Notes under the pieces: generated by a model
Databases searched by the model: none
What the model was told of the DNA's origin: nothing
Seen by the model: only the letters and a program-made list of their open reading frames with translations
Shown here: in pieces, positions 48,921 to 59,288 of the stretch
Layout of the letters: each line of letters begins with the position of its first letter
Position numbering within the stretch: position 1 is the first letter of the stretch
Source: Panonychus citri
Taxonomy: Eukaryota > Arthropoda > Arachnida > Trombidiformes > Tetranychidae
Assembly (NCBI RefSeq): GCF_014898815.1
Contig: NW_026515515.1
Location: 248,001-312,000 of the forward strand
Reading direction: 5' to 3'
Length of the DNA: 64,000 bases
Made by a program: the position numbers and the translations under genes

Positions 48921-49079
48921 TCATTTCCATTATATCTTCGATAATAAATATTCGACTTTTCATTGAAATATTGTTTTCTTGTCTCCAAATTTCATCATTT
49001 TTATACTTTTGACGCACTTTTGAGCAAAATATGACACAATTTTTGTTCAAATATTGGTCAATTTTTACTCAAAATTGAT

Positions 49080-49280
49080 GAATTTTAAAATTTTCGTCAA
49101 AATTGACTCAAAATTGTCTCAAAAATCAGCAATATTTGATCAATAATTGACTCTGATTTTGCTCATAAAACAATCAAAATTGAATCAATTAAGCTCAAAA
49201 CTCATTGAGTCAATTTTGAGTCAAAATGGCCGAAACGACGCATTTTTTGACTCAAATTTGACTCAATGCTGTTGATTGGG
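49080..49280. repeat. Right subterminal and terminal repeats of the CACTA-like element
   Basis: Exact TGACTCA or TGAGTCA heptamers occur at 49104, 49206, 49217, 49248 and 49259, in both orientations and embedded in TTTTGACTCAAATTT-like context, with further degenerate copies from about 49020. The terminus is TGTTGATTGGG (49270-49280). Dense subterminal motifs in both orientations are characteristic of CACTA elements, where they bind an accessory protein. Confidence 0.65.
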
Positions 49281-52200
49281 CAACAACAATGAGCCAATGC
49301 TTTTGAATGCTGAGACTTGACGGTAAGAGGAAAATACGTAGAGATAACCATGATTATTATGAATATTGCAATATTATTAACATCAAATGTAAATCAATGT
49401 TGACAACTTGAACCAACTCCTTTTCAATCTTCATATCCAATAAACTGTTTCTTGCTTCCTTTTCACCTCTTCCTGTGATTCAAACTTTTTCATCTTTACT
49501 CCATCTAATTTTCTCAGCACCATCATCATCATTCACACCTTTTTTTTTATTTTTCTTGTATCGAATCACCACTGGTCATCTATTTTACCTGCCAAGCTGT
49601 TAGATAAAACTGACCAATTCTCAAGTGAATACCAACTTAAGGGATAAATTGACCGATAATTTATCCTCATCGTACTAACATCACACACAACATTGAAAAC
49701 CATTTGACTTAATTTAGAATTGAAATTTGTATTTATCCATCATTTTTATCATCAACATTATCATCACTTATTTTTTTATTCTCATCATTTTTACTCATCA
49801 ATTTTTATCAATACCAATGACTGTTAATCATGATGTATGTTTATCAGTTCATTTTATTCATGAGTAGAATGAGAATTGAAATGGAAAATAATAGTGAAAA
49901 TATTTTTCTTTTAAAGAATATACATTATTTTGATTGTTTATGAATCAAAACAAAAAAAGAGGAAAAAATTCATAACAATGCTCACTGAATTTCATGGTAA
50001 TAACAATGATGTGAACAATTTGAAAATAATGTAAAGTTATTATCAAGTTTGCTGATATCTTCAATTTTCATACGATCAAATTTAGATGACGTTTTATTAT
50101 CGTTTCAGATCATTTCAAGATATCATTTGAAGATGATTATGTTTAAGGTAGAAATAAGATGAGATTATCTGAGGAATGAGAAAGAAAAGCATTTTCATTG
50201 TAAGAATTTGAGAAACTAATATAACATTAAACATGTGAAGATATCGTGAAGATAAGTATATAATCAACATTCGTGTGTGTCAATAGGTGGAAATATGTGA
50301 GAAAGGTCTTGGTGTGGGTTAGGAAATTCGGAAATTGAGACCAGAGAAATAAAAATGAATCCAGATTTAGGAGGCAAAGAGAAATGAGGAAAAAGAGTTT
50401 AACGTGAAGTAAAAAATAACAATAATCTATTTTTCATTCTGTTTATTTCATAGTTGAATTCAGTTCTTAAAAAAATAATATTATTTTTCTGTAGTTAGGG
50501 AACATATAAATTTATAATACCTGCTTGTACTTTTTTGATGCGGGAGAGAGAAGAGAAGAGAGAGATGAAAATGCTAAGGAGGATGCTGAAGATGATGAGG
50601 AAGATGTTAGAGGAAGAGAAAAGTAAGAAATATCACATTCTTATTCCTTCCTATTTTTTTCATATGATATTCATGTTTATTATATATCTATATATCTCTC
50701 TCAATGTGAATACAACATGTCAGAATATTATCATGATTATTACACTTTTCTTTTTGCATTCCTTTAACTTTCTCATCATGATCATGGTGATATTTTCATT
50801 TTCAAAGTCTATCACTTTCAGACTGGTTTATTTTCATAATCATCATCGTATTATTATGCATTCGTTTTCTTATTTCTTACCCATCATTTCACTTTTTCCT
50901 CTCATTTTTTTTTCTTCTTCTTTCTCATCACTAAAAATTTTCAAGAAAATGATGCGGAAAACTATTCAGATCATTTCACTCAATTATCTTCATCTTTCGA
51001 TTCGAAACTGATATTGCTGACGTTTCAAGATTGTCATCATAAGATTTCATCTCTATTTTCATCTTCAACATGATCCATTTATATTACATCTATCATTTGG
51101 ATGTTAAATTGATGAAGATAAAAAAAAGTGAGAATAGAATAGAAGTGAGGCACCATTAGAATTTGATGGATAGAAGATGAAGAAAATGAATAAAGTATTG
51201 ATAAAATTTCTAAATGAATCAGATAATCTTGGTGATACAATTGATCCAAAAAATCGTTAACGATCAAATGATGAAATTGTTTCAATCATAATAAAGGTGT
51301 TACTTTTTTCTTCTCTAGATTCTTATTATATTCACCGATTCATACCGGAAAAAAGAGATTTTGTCTGAATGCTATCATATTTTTTTCCGCAATTTTTTTC
51401 TACCTTCAAATGATTTATTTTATTGAACTTCAGAATCATAGTATATTACTTTTCATTCTGACAGTTTCTTTCGTTAGTTGTGATGATGTTGAGAGTTGAT
51501 ATTTATAAGGAACGAGAGCTAAACCAGTTAATATAACTGACAATAGATTTTCTGTTCACTTTTGTTCCGAGACAGTATTATGAATCAAAAATAAAATAAA
51601 ATTTTTTATCAAAATTCTCACAATTATATAGCTTCAACCTTTCTTCTCTCTAAATTCACTAAAAATCACAAAATGAAATTCCTAGAGCAATGTACACTGT
51701 CTTAGAAAATGACGGCTACTCGGAGTCAGAGTTAGACTGAAACTATACTGGAAAATTAGGCGGTTGTGACGAATACCTTTTGCAAAACATCCTCAGTGGT
51801 GAGATTATATTGAATCCGATAACGAAAACGATAAATATACATGATTTCTATTTTTATTATTTTCCTTTCCCTACAGCTAATATCAAAACCAACTATTACT
51901 CAACATCGTTATTTTATAGTAACGATTTTGTCACAAAATTTGAATATAATAAATATATATTTACAATATTAGTCTATTATGATAATGATGTTTGATGATA
52001 ATGTATTGACCATATATTTGATTATTCTTATGTAATCACATGCAAAACTTAAATGATAATAATTTGTTTCATGGTTCGGTTGATATTAAGATTAATTGAA
52101 CGATGCAAAAATTGTTATAAATAGATAAGGCAATGAATCCGAATCGGTGAAACTTCTATTAGCGAACAAACCTTACAATGATACTTTTTTCAAAAACGGA

Positions 52201-52741
52201 ATTTTTTAATTTCCATCATTTACTAAATATTCTTTTTCAGAACAAACTCACTTATTGAAACAGAAAATTTGAAAAAAAAACGCACACTTCATGAAAAATT
52301 TTCTGATTGACACAAGAAATTCTAAGATTGTAATAACAATCAAGGATTCGGCGAATTGAACAAAATTTGGATTTATTTATCTTTAGTCAGGATGTTTGAT
52401 CGGTGATTTGCTTAATTCAACATTCTGATAATCTTTTCATCTTTTAGGGTCAAAGGCGAACTTCTAACGTCAACCTACTTCGAAAATATTGTAAATTAAT
52501 ACATAACTCAATCACTGTGTAGAAACCAATATACAAATTATTAAAAGCAAATTTCAATTTAGTTTGGAGTTACTCCATTTCAAAGACCCCAGTCAACCCC
52601 TGTAACCATTTGGAATTGAGATTATAAGCCAAATCATCGGAAGGAAAGTTAATTTACTATCACCCCTGTCGAGAAATAAAAAGGATCTAACTGGAAAATT
52701 CAAAAAGTTGACGAAAAGTCATTGATGATTATGGTATAGGG
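49281..52741. other. Gene-poor stretch
   Basis: No gene is supported. The open frame 50535-51011 (158 codons) has a GA-rich repeat-derived start and a pyrimidine-rich hydrophobic remainder, and is treated as chance. Other short frames (51079, 51780) lack motifs. Confidence 0.5.
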
Positions 52742-53281
52742 TAAATTAAAAGACATTTTCCAGAAGAAACCAATTGGTCAAGTTTAGAACCTGCCGTACC
52801 CGGACTCATCTTACATGAAGCACCAAATTATGCTCAAGAAAAACAAGTAATGGATATTGGATGTAGGTTCTGCAACCATATCCCAATCAATCCAGTCAAG
52901 TGTTGTGAATGTAAAACGTTCTACTGTCGAGCTTGTTTCTTTTTGTTATATTGTATCCGTGAACATTCAAAAGGAAACCCAGAACCAAACATGGAAGAAA
53001 TTTTGAACAAACAATTCTTTTGTATGGTGTGTCCACCATCAACATTAACCAAGTCTTTACGCTTAAATAGCGATGAAACGCTAATGTTAAGCAAATTAAT
53101 TGTGAAGTGCCGATCATATGAATGTGATTATGTGGGAAAATATTACGACGTTTTGAAACATCATCAAAATTGTAAATCTGACAATTTCAAAATAGTTTCA
53201 CTATTGAATTTACATTATTTCAAAAGGATTGAAAAAAGAAGGATCCATGATAGAGAAACTCGATCACAGATGATGCGCTAA
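52742..53281 (+). pseudogene. RING plus TRAF-type zinc-finger protein, decayed
   Basis: The frame is open from 52742 (ATG at 52850) to TAA 53279-53281. CRFCNHIPINPVKC-x2-C is followed by FYCRAC, a RING-like arrangement of Cys pairs, and later by LIVKCRSYECDYVG and LKHHQNC, which matches a TRAF-type zinc finger (Cys, Cys, His, Cys). RING-TRAF proteins are usually E3 ubiquitin ligases. Upstream residues such as EAPNYAQEKQVMD are still in frame, so the 5' end is uncertain. The next coding frame overlaps in a different phase from 53274, which suggests a frameshift within one larger ancestral gene. Confidence 0.55.
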
Positions 53282-53639
53282 CGAAGGAGAGTTTGATAAA
53301 GCTTTGGATGTTAGACTAATGATTCAAAACCCTGAATAATTCGTACCAACCTCGGGATTTACAGCAGAAAAAGTAATAAGAGATCTAAATGATAAAAAAA
53401 CGAAAACGGATAGAATTGGAATTTCAAATGCTCTCCAAAGGTTGGGTTCGATTGAAGTTACTCCATCGAACCCATTTGAAGGAGTCTCGTTTTGGTATCC
53501 ATGCAATGATGAATTAATCTACAGCAGTGAGAGTGGATCTAGTCAAAACAAAAGTAGCCAAGAAAGTGATGCTGAATCAAAGAAGAGAAAATCACCGGTT
53601 CGAAAGACGATTTGGGTCAAGCATCATCAAGAAGAATAA
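53274..53639 (+). pseudogene. Winged-helix-like segment with one in-frame TAA
   Basis: The frame runs from 53274 to TAA at 53637-53639 except for TAA 53337-53339. After that stop it reads SGFTAEKVIRDLND and RIGISNALQRLGSIEV, then SFWYPC, which has the spacing of a winged helix-turn-helix (recognition helix ISNALQRLG, a wing, then an aromatic strand). A Ser/Glu-rich, then basic, tail follows. Coding continues downstream in the next phase without a start codon, consistent with a one-base deletion near 53637. Confidence 0.45.
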
Positions 53640-54300
53640 TGTCTTGGAGAAACCATCGGACGACAGTTGGAATTGTTCACCAGTCGGAAAGAGTCAACCA
53701 AAAATAGCAGATAAAGATAATTGGGAATCATCCGTACCAAAAGCAGCTAAGGTTTCGACGCCGCCAGAGTTCATTAATTGGGCTGATGGAGTTACTCCAT
53801 CAACATCAACTAACATCGTTGGTCCATTAATGGTTTCAGATGAATATGATTCCGAAGATGAGTGGACGGCAGAATCGAAAAGAAAACAGATTGAACTCAA
53901 TTTGAGAAGAGAGATTGAACCTATTGGAGCCAAGCCAAATCGTAAAAAGAAGGTGAAATTAGAGCTGACATTCACGGCTTAACAAAGAAGACAGGCAATC
54001 CACAACGAAAGACAACAAGAGAAACGCGATCGAGAAGGAACATTAAGAGGTCAGGATAAAAGACAAATGAAAATTACTAACAATTTCTTATTAGAAAATC
54101 CGAATAAGAATGGAACGTTCAAAATCATATCAAATATTCACGTTAATTGCCTGTACAAAACTTACAAAGAATTGCATGAAGAAAACATCAAAATCTGTGC
54201 AATTGATGTTGAAAAATGTCAAGTTAAAACAAGAAAGTGGAATCAAGGATTTACCTGTTTGGGTTACAATCATTTATACCGAAGCCAAAACAAGATATAA
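53640..54300 (+). pseudogene. Continuation of the decayed coding tract, one in-frame TAA
   Basis: The third phase reads NVLEKPSDDSWNCSPVG, a basic/acidic region (YDSEDEWTAESKRKQIEL) and KKVKLELTFTA to TAA 53980-53982. It then continues in the same frame with QRRQAIHNERQQEKRDREG and a more structured segment (KIISNIHVNCLYKTYKEL) to TAA at 54298-54300. A single stop in otherwise coding sequence indicates decay. No domain was recognised. Confidence 0.45.
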
Positions 54301-54801
54301 CAAATTGATTCGATATCCAAGAGCTTCCATTTATGATATAAAACAATTTTTCATGGTGTTAAATATGAACATACCAAAGGATGTTGAAGTTTGGATAAAG
54401 AGAGAAAAGAAATCATCAGCATTCTGATTCAGTGCGATCGTATAATCGTGGCCTCAGGGCATGGAGATTTTGAATATCCCTATCCCTATCGACTATCCCT
54501 TGAATTTGATTGGCACGATTGGAATATGATAAGACCAAAAATTAGAGACGTCAACTACTATTACACATGTAAACGATCTAATAGAGAGGTTGATGCAATG
54601 ATTGGTTTTAAACTGATCGCCCATATTTTATTTGGAACAATTATTCAAAAAGGTTGTCATTCACCTTTTATTGATGCTAGTTACACGCTCTTGGATAGAA
54701 TTGACGTTCATTTTTCTGGAGCAGAAACCATGGGAATGTGTTCCGTGATTTTAAACATTTTTGACGCAGTTTTTTTGCATGCTTTGTTAAGTGGATCATA
54801 A
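54205..54801 (+). pseudogene. Further frame-shifted coding segments
   Basis: Two overlapping phases carry the tract on: LPVWVTIIYTEAKTRYNK and KDVEVWIKREKK (ending 54427), then KEIISILIQCDRIIVASG with a FEYPYPYRLSLEF segment and a hydrophobic C-terminus (VILNIFDAVFLHALL) to TAA 54799-54801. The composition is clearly coding-like. No family was recognised; together with the segments upstream it could be one large gene or a captured element. Confidence 0.4.
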
Positions 54802-55117
54802 ACACAATAGAAAAAATTTGATCACCAGCAAGCACAGTATTTTGTTCACGTAAAGTAGATACGCAATAATTATCAAGATAAAATTTAAACTTAAAATTTG
54901 ACGCACTTAAAACTCACCTCGAGAGAATAGAAGATTTGTTAATTCAACAGTAGTTCTACGCCCAAGTATGATGACAAGATCGAAAAGAACTTGACAAAAG
55001 CGTAATTCTTTTTCGAGTTCAGATTTACCGAGAAATCATCCATCATAAAACTCATCAGCACCCTTCCTCTTATCATACTTTTCACACAATCTATCACATT
55101 ATGCTAGCTACTCTATT

Positions 55118-55672
55118 ATGACGTTTGTTAAAGTGCAGAGGTTTTTAAGTGGTACTTTCGAGCAATATGCATTGAATATGCTATATATTACCAAAGCTCT
55201 ATTAGAGAGAGGTATTTGGTCGGGTGAGAGGTCGTGTTTGTGCTGTTCGAGGAAGGAATTACTCTATTTGTGCAGCAATGAATCACAAAAATCATTTTTT
55301 TATGAATGCAAAGAAACACAATACAATTCTGTTAGTATCACTGATTATCTGAAACAGTTAATAGAGTCCCTTTCGAATGAAAATTTATCTGCATGCAGTT
55401 CAATCATAAACAATATTAGGTTTAACCATGTTGATTCAGTAGGATAGGTGGTGACTCAATCAGTCCATCAAAATAAATTTCTTCCCGCGTATTTCCCTTC
55501 CACGACACAGCTGAAGAATTATTTAATGAACTTAAACATTACGTCAACAAATATTCGCGCAAGACGAAGTTTTTTCTCTGTTAATTTGGCTTCTCACATG
55601 GTTTCAAAAAATGATTGTCACAATTATTACCGTCACATATTGACAGATTTACTAAAATGCAATAGCAAATAA
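55118..55672 (+). pseudogene. Unrecognised ~184-codon Cys-containing frame with one TAG
   Basis: A single phase from 55118 to TAA near 55670 is interrupted only by TAG 55445-55447. The first part has SGERSCLCCSRKELLYLC and YECKE, a possible zinc-binding cluster; the second part is basic near its middle (STNIRARRSFF) and ends with NYYRHILTDLLKC. ATG lies in frame shortly before (near 55100), so the true start is uncertain. No family was recognised. Confidence 0.4.
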
Positions 55673-56899
55673 AATATTGACAATTTTCTGTTTCTATTTC
55701 GTTAAAAAAATTTTCAAATCTTGACTGTTTCACGCAAAGCGAAGAGCAATAAAACTTTCGGTCAGAATGGACAGTCATAAAAAAGTCACCACTCCTGTTT
55801 GTTGGTTGTTGGAAACTGTTTCTTTTCACTAGGACTCACTGTACTATTAATAGTCTTTTGATTAATTTCAATATATTATGTAATATCAGTCAGTAAGCTG
55901 TCGAACAGATAATCTGTTTACATGATAAGGACATCTATGGCTAATCCATTCTAATGAGTGAGTTCAATTTGATTGAGTTAACCTGCTGTCTTCTTTGAGA
56001 ACTCCTGTGGTGAAGATAATGATTTAATTGATTCGATACTCATTTAATAATTAATCCTTCGTCATTAACAGCATGAGACACTTAATTCAACAGGTTTTCT
56101 GGCATAGTGAAGGAAGATCAAAGAAAAATAGGATAAAGATTCAGAAGAAATAGAAAATTAGATAAAATAATGATCATGAAGATGATTAATGATTGATTAA
56201 TGATTGATTAATTTACAATCAGCTTAAGAAGGATTAACGTCAATTGTTTGAGGATTTACGTTCCCTCTTTATCTTGACTTATTCCAGATGAGCAGAAAAT
56301 CACAAGAAATGAGCATATTTAATTCAATAACAATAATACTTGGCAATAAGTTGATACTATCTTCATGTTGTTGTTGAGAGTTATTCCACTTCATTGAATC
56401 TCAGGATAAATCGAACTGAAAAGTAAGTTCAGTTACATAAAAATTTTTCCCATACTACTAATATTAATAATTTCCAAAAGAAAATAAACAAAAAAATATT
56501 AATAACAGAAAATTTATTTAAACTTCATATTATTAACACAACTGTGGACATTTAGTCCCATGAAATTTGAACCATATCGAGACAAATCAACAGAAAGTTC
56601 AGTCAATTTGGTTCATCAAATTATTTCGATATTAATTAATGAACTTTACTTAATCAATGTTCATCCAACCATTTGTTATGAAATATTCATCTTTATGATG
56701 AAATTATCCATGAACAAGATATTCTAAAAGTGTTAAGAAAAGGCAAGAGAGAAATCAACAACTTCCTCCCATATCTAAATGTAGATTTTTTTCCTATCCA
56801 ATATGATAATTTAATGACCAAGAAAAACAAATGATAAATAAACTGGACAATAGTTTGGAGAAAGTGATGAAGATGAGAAACATTGATCATCCAAGAGAG
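55673..56899. other. Gene-poor stretch
   Basis: No gene is supported. Confidence 0.5.
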
Positions 56900-56903
56900 T
56901 ATA

Positions 56904-57095
56904 CAGCCGTGAAAATTGAGTTTGTGCTTTTTTTTAAATCATTTAGGCATCTTTGGCAAAAATTAACTTAATCACAACGATTGATTAGATAAATTTAACA
57001 CTACCAACTCTACATTTTTATCTATTAATTTGCTTTTATCAATCAAGATGCTCAAATGAATAAAATAAAAAGCACAAACTCAATTTTCACGGCTG
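56904..57095. mobile_element. 192-bp Tc1/mariner-type MITE
   Basis: CAGCCGTGAAAATTGAGTTT at 56904 is mirrored exactly by AAACTCAATTTTCACGGCTG ending at 57095. The perfect match extends about 29 bp inward, and TA dinucleotides flank both ends. There is no coding capacity. Confidence 0.88.
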
Positions 57096-57097
57096 TA

Positions 57098-57786
57098 TAT
57101 AAAAAAAGCTGAACACAAAACTCGAAGAGATGAAAGAATCAAATTCACATGGGAATATGAATGCATAACCATGCAAATCTACATGGTTGATATTCATTAT
57201 TAACATTAGATCTCAAATGAAATGCTGGCATCAATTGAAACAAATGTTTCATCAATACAATATCAATATCTAGATTCTTGTTTACTTGTCTATGAGCCTA
57301 TTTATTGATTAATATTTATCTTATCACTTTTATCATATTATAATATTTGAAGGTCTAAATGTATAATCTCATGACTTGGTCAACATGTAGATTGATATTT
57401 ATATTATTATAATATATGCTCATTAGATTGTATTTTATTTACTTGATCACGAAGATAAATTTGATTCTATTTGAAATAATAGGAAACAGTTAATATTAAT
57501 AATATGTTGAAATGTGATTCCAGAATTGAGTCAGAGATGGACAATTGATAATTTCAATACTTAATGGTAACTGACCACAAGAGTAAAACTAAATTAACAT
57601 AATTCATTTCGATTATTAATGTAAATATGTAATGATATTTTTTTCTCTCTATCAATTGAATTTCAATTATTTACAAAGGGCCAAAGATCGCAACCTTAAT
57701 ACTTGATTTACAATATGATACGAAAACTAGCCATTTATTATTCAGTTGATTTACGTTTCATGAGGGAATATAAGAAATCATATAAA
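57098..57786. other. Gene-poor flank
   Basis: AT-rich sequence in which no gene is supported. Confidence 0.5.
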
Positions 57787-57790
57787 TGTA

Positions 57791-58408
57791 TGTAATGTCA
57801 TCATGGTAACAATAGTTATTTAAAATGAATTCTTATTCACCATTTACTCAATAGTAAATTTTACAATTAACTAATTGTTCTTATTGAGAAAGAGAAAGTA
57901 ATTAACATTTTCCCTTCTTTCTTTTTCTCTTTCATTTCTCTTTCCTCTAAATTGTTAATTGTTTAATGTTGATTGTAACTAACTCTTAATTATAATCCAA
58001 TGATTAATATCTTAATTGTGGAATATGATTAACTAAATCATCCCGACTAAGATGATGTGTGATTACCAGTATAAAAGGACAATCAACGATTAAACAATTA
58101 ATCAGTTTTCAAATCTCATTCAATTACTCTGATTCAACAACCAAATTAACTAATGTTCACCAACATCACCAATTGCAACTATTATTCATATTAAACTTAA
58201 ATTGTTTCTCAAAATCTTATTTAAGTTCATTCATTTAAACAAATTAATTAATAACTTTCTTGGAAAGTTCATTTAAAATTCATCTTATTATTGAATCTAT
58301 GGTGAAAATCCATTGAATTCATTTACTTTCTGAGAAAATTCATTGACTTTCTTGGAAAATCATTCTTATTTTCTACTAATTCTTCATAAATTCAAGTAAA
58401 ACATTACA
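57791..58408 (+). repeat. 5' LTR (618 bp)
   Basis: Starts TGTAATGTCATCATGG and ends AAAACATTACA, with a 7-bp terminal inverted repeat TGTAATG/CATTACA. TATAAAAG at 58070-58077 is the likely core promoter. Confidence 0.97.
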
Positions 58409-58418
58409 AGTCGACAGG

Positions 58419-59288
58419 ATGAGCTCAGATGAAGATTTCCAATCAACTTCATCCCAAGATATAAATCTTTGTGCACCTTCTCATCCACAATCTCAACCAT
58501 CTTTTTGTGACCATCACCAAACTTACCATGTTTATCGACCCAAACTACATTTATTTGACGGTAAAGATAAATCAGTTACCATTGAGAATTGGGTTAAACT
58601 TTATGAATCGATTGCAGTTCGATATAAATGGTCAGAATTTGAAATGCTTGAATTTCTCTGTGAATACTTAGGAAAAGAAGCATTAAATTATTATTTGGAT
58701 TGTCGGGAAGACAATAATTGGAATTCAATTAAGAATAAATTAATCAATCGGTTTGGTGTTAAAGTGATTGATCCAATTGTAGAATTTTGTAGACTCAAAT
58801 ATTACCAAACAAAGGATGTTGAAGATTATTATGAAAGAAAAAGAAGATTGGCTAACTTATCTAAATTAACTGAAGAACAAGCAGTTCCTTTGATGATTGA
58901 CCATTTGTCTGAAGAACTACGAAACTGTTTCCTTGGGCATCAAGTTTACGACTATTCTCGTTTTTATACCATCGCTAAAACGGCAGAGAATCAATTGCCA
59001 AAATCTTCTAATTCGTCTCATAAGAATTCTCATTATTTGAATCCAAAAGAAAAGACATTTTATTCTCATGCTCAACTTAGTAATAAGTCAAAACCCAAAG
59101 GTCCTTGTTATGTGTGTATTAAAGCTGGTAAACCAGGTCAGTTTCATTGGGTTTCTGATTGTCCTCTGAGGAAGGAAAATGTAAATGGGAATCCGATCAA
59201 GGTTAATTTCGTTACCAACCAAGACAATGACCAACAAGAAATTGATGATAATGGTAATGAAATTACAAATAAAAATTGTTTAAACTAA
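58419..59288 (+). CDS. Gag protein of the second Gypsy element
   Basis: This 289-aa Gag starts at ATG 58419, only ten bases after the 5' LTR. Residues ~50-190 form the retrotransposon gag (capsid-like) domain, with LFDGKDKSVTIENWVKLYES and FYTIAKTAENQL. A C-terminal zinc knuckle has Cys230, Cys233, His243 and Cys248 (C-x2-C-x9-H-x4-C), a wider spacing than the usual C-x2-C-x4-H-x4-C. The frame ends at TAA 59286-59288 right after T TTA AAC, where a -1 slip would open pol. Gag packages the element RNA in cytoplasmic particles. Confidence 0.93.
   Translation: MSSDEDFQSTSSQDINLCAPSHPQSQPSFCDHHQTYHVYRPKLHLFDGKDKSVTIENWVKLYESIAVRYKWSEFEMLEFLCEYLGKEALNYYLDCREDNNWNSIKNKLINRFGVKVIDPIVEFCRLKYYQTKDVEDYYERKRRLANLSKLTEEQAVPLMIDHLSEELRNCFLGHQVYDYSRFYTIAKTAENQLPKSSNSSHKNSHYLNPKEKTFYSHAQLSNKSKPKGPCYVCIKAGKPGQFHWVSDCPLRKENVNGNPIKVNFVTNQDNDQQEIDDNGNEITNKNCLN

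Larger units (their letters stand above)
40089..49280. mobile_element. Candidate CACTA/EnSpm-like DNA transposon (~9.2 kb, four genes)
   Basis: CCCAATCAACA at 40089-40099 is mirrored by TGTTGATTGGG at 49270-49280, an 11-bp terminal inverted repeat, with CA on both outer sides (40087-40088 and 49281-49282) as a possible 2-bp target duplication. Subterminal regions at both ends carry repeated TTGA(G/C)TCAA-type motifs, as CACTA elements do. Inside are a Tnp2-type transposase, a small gene on the same strand, and two divergently transcribed paralogous genes. The ends do not start with the plant CACTA consensus, and the inverted repeat is short, so the boundaries need a second copy to confirm. 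The transposase call does not depend on them. Confidence 0.65.

Noticed and set aside
50535..51011. 158-codon plus-strand open frame
   Set aside because: It begins in a GA-rich repeat and continues as pyrimidine-rich Ile/Phe/Ser sequence, with no motif, splice signal or promoter.
58030..58430. Self-priming (Tf1-like) of the second Gypsy element through TCATCC..CGACT in the LTR
   Set aside because: The partial complement lies upstream of the TATA box, outside the expected transcript start, and has a 3-base gap.
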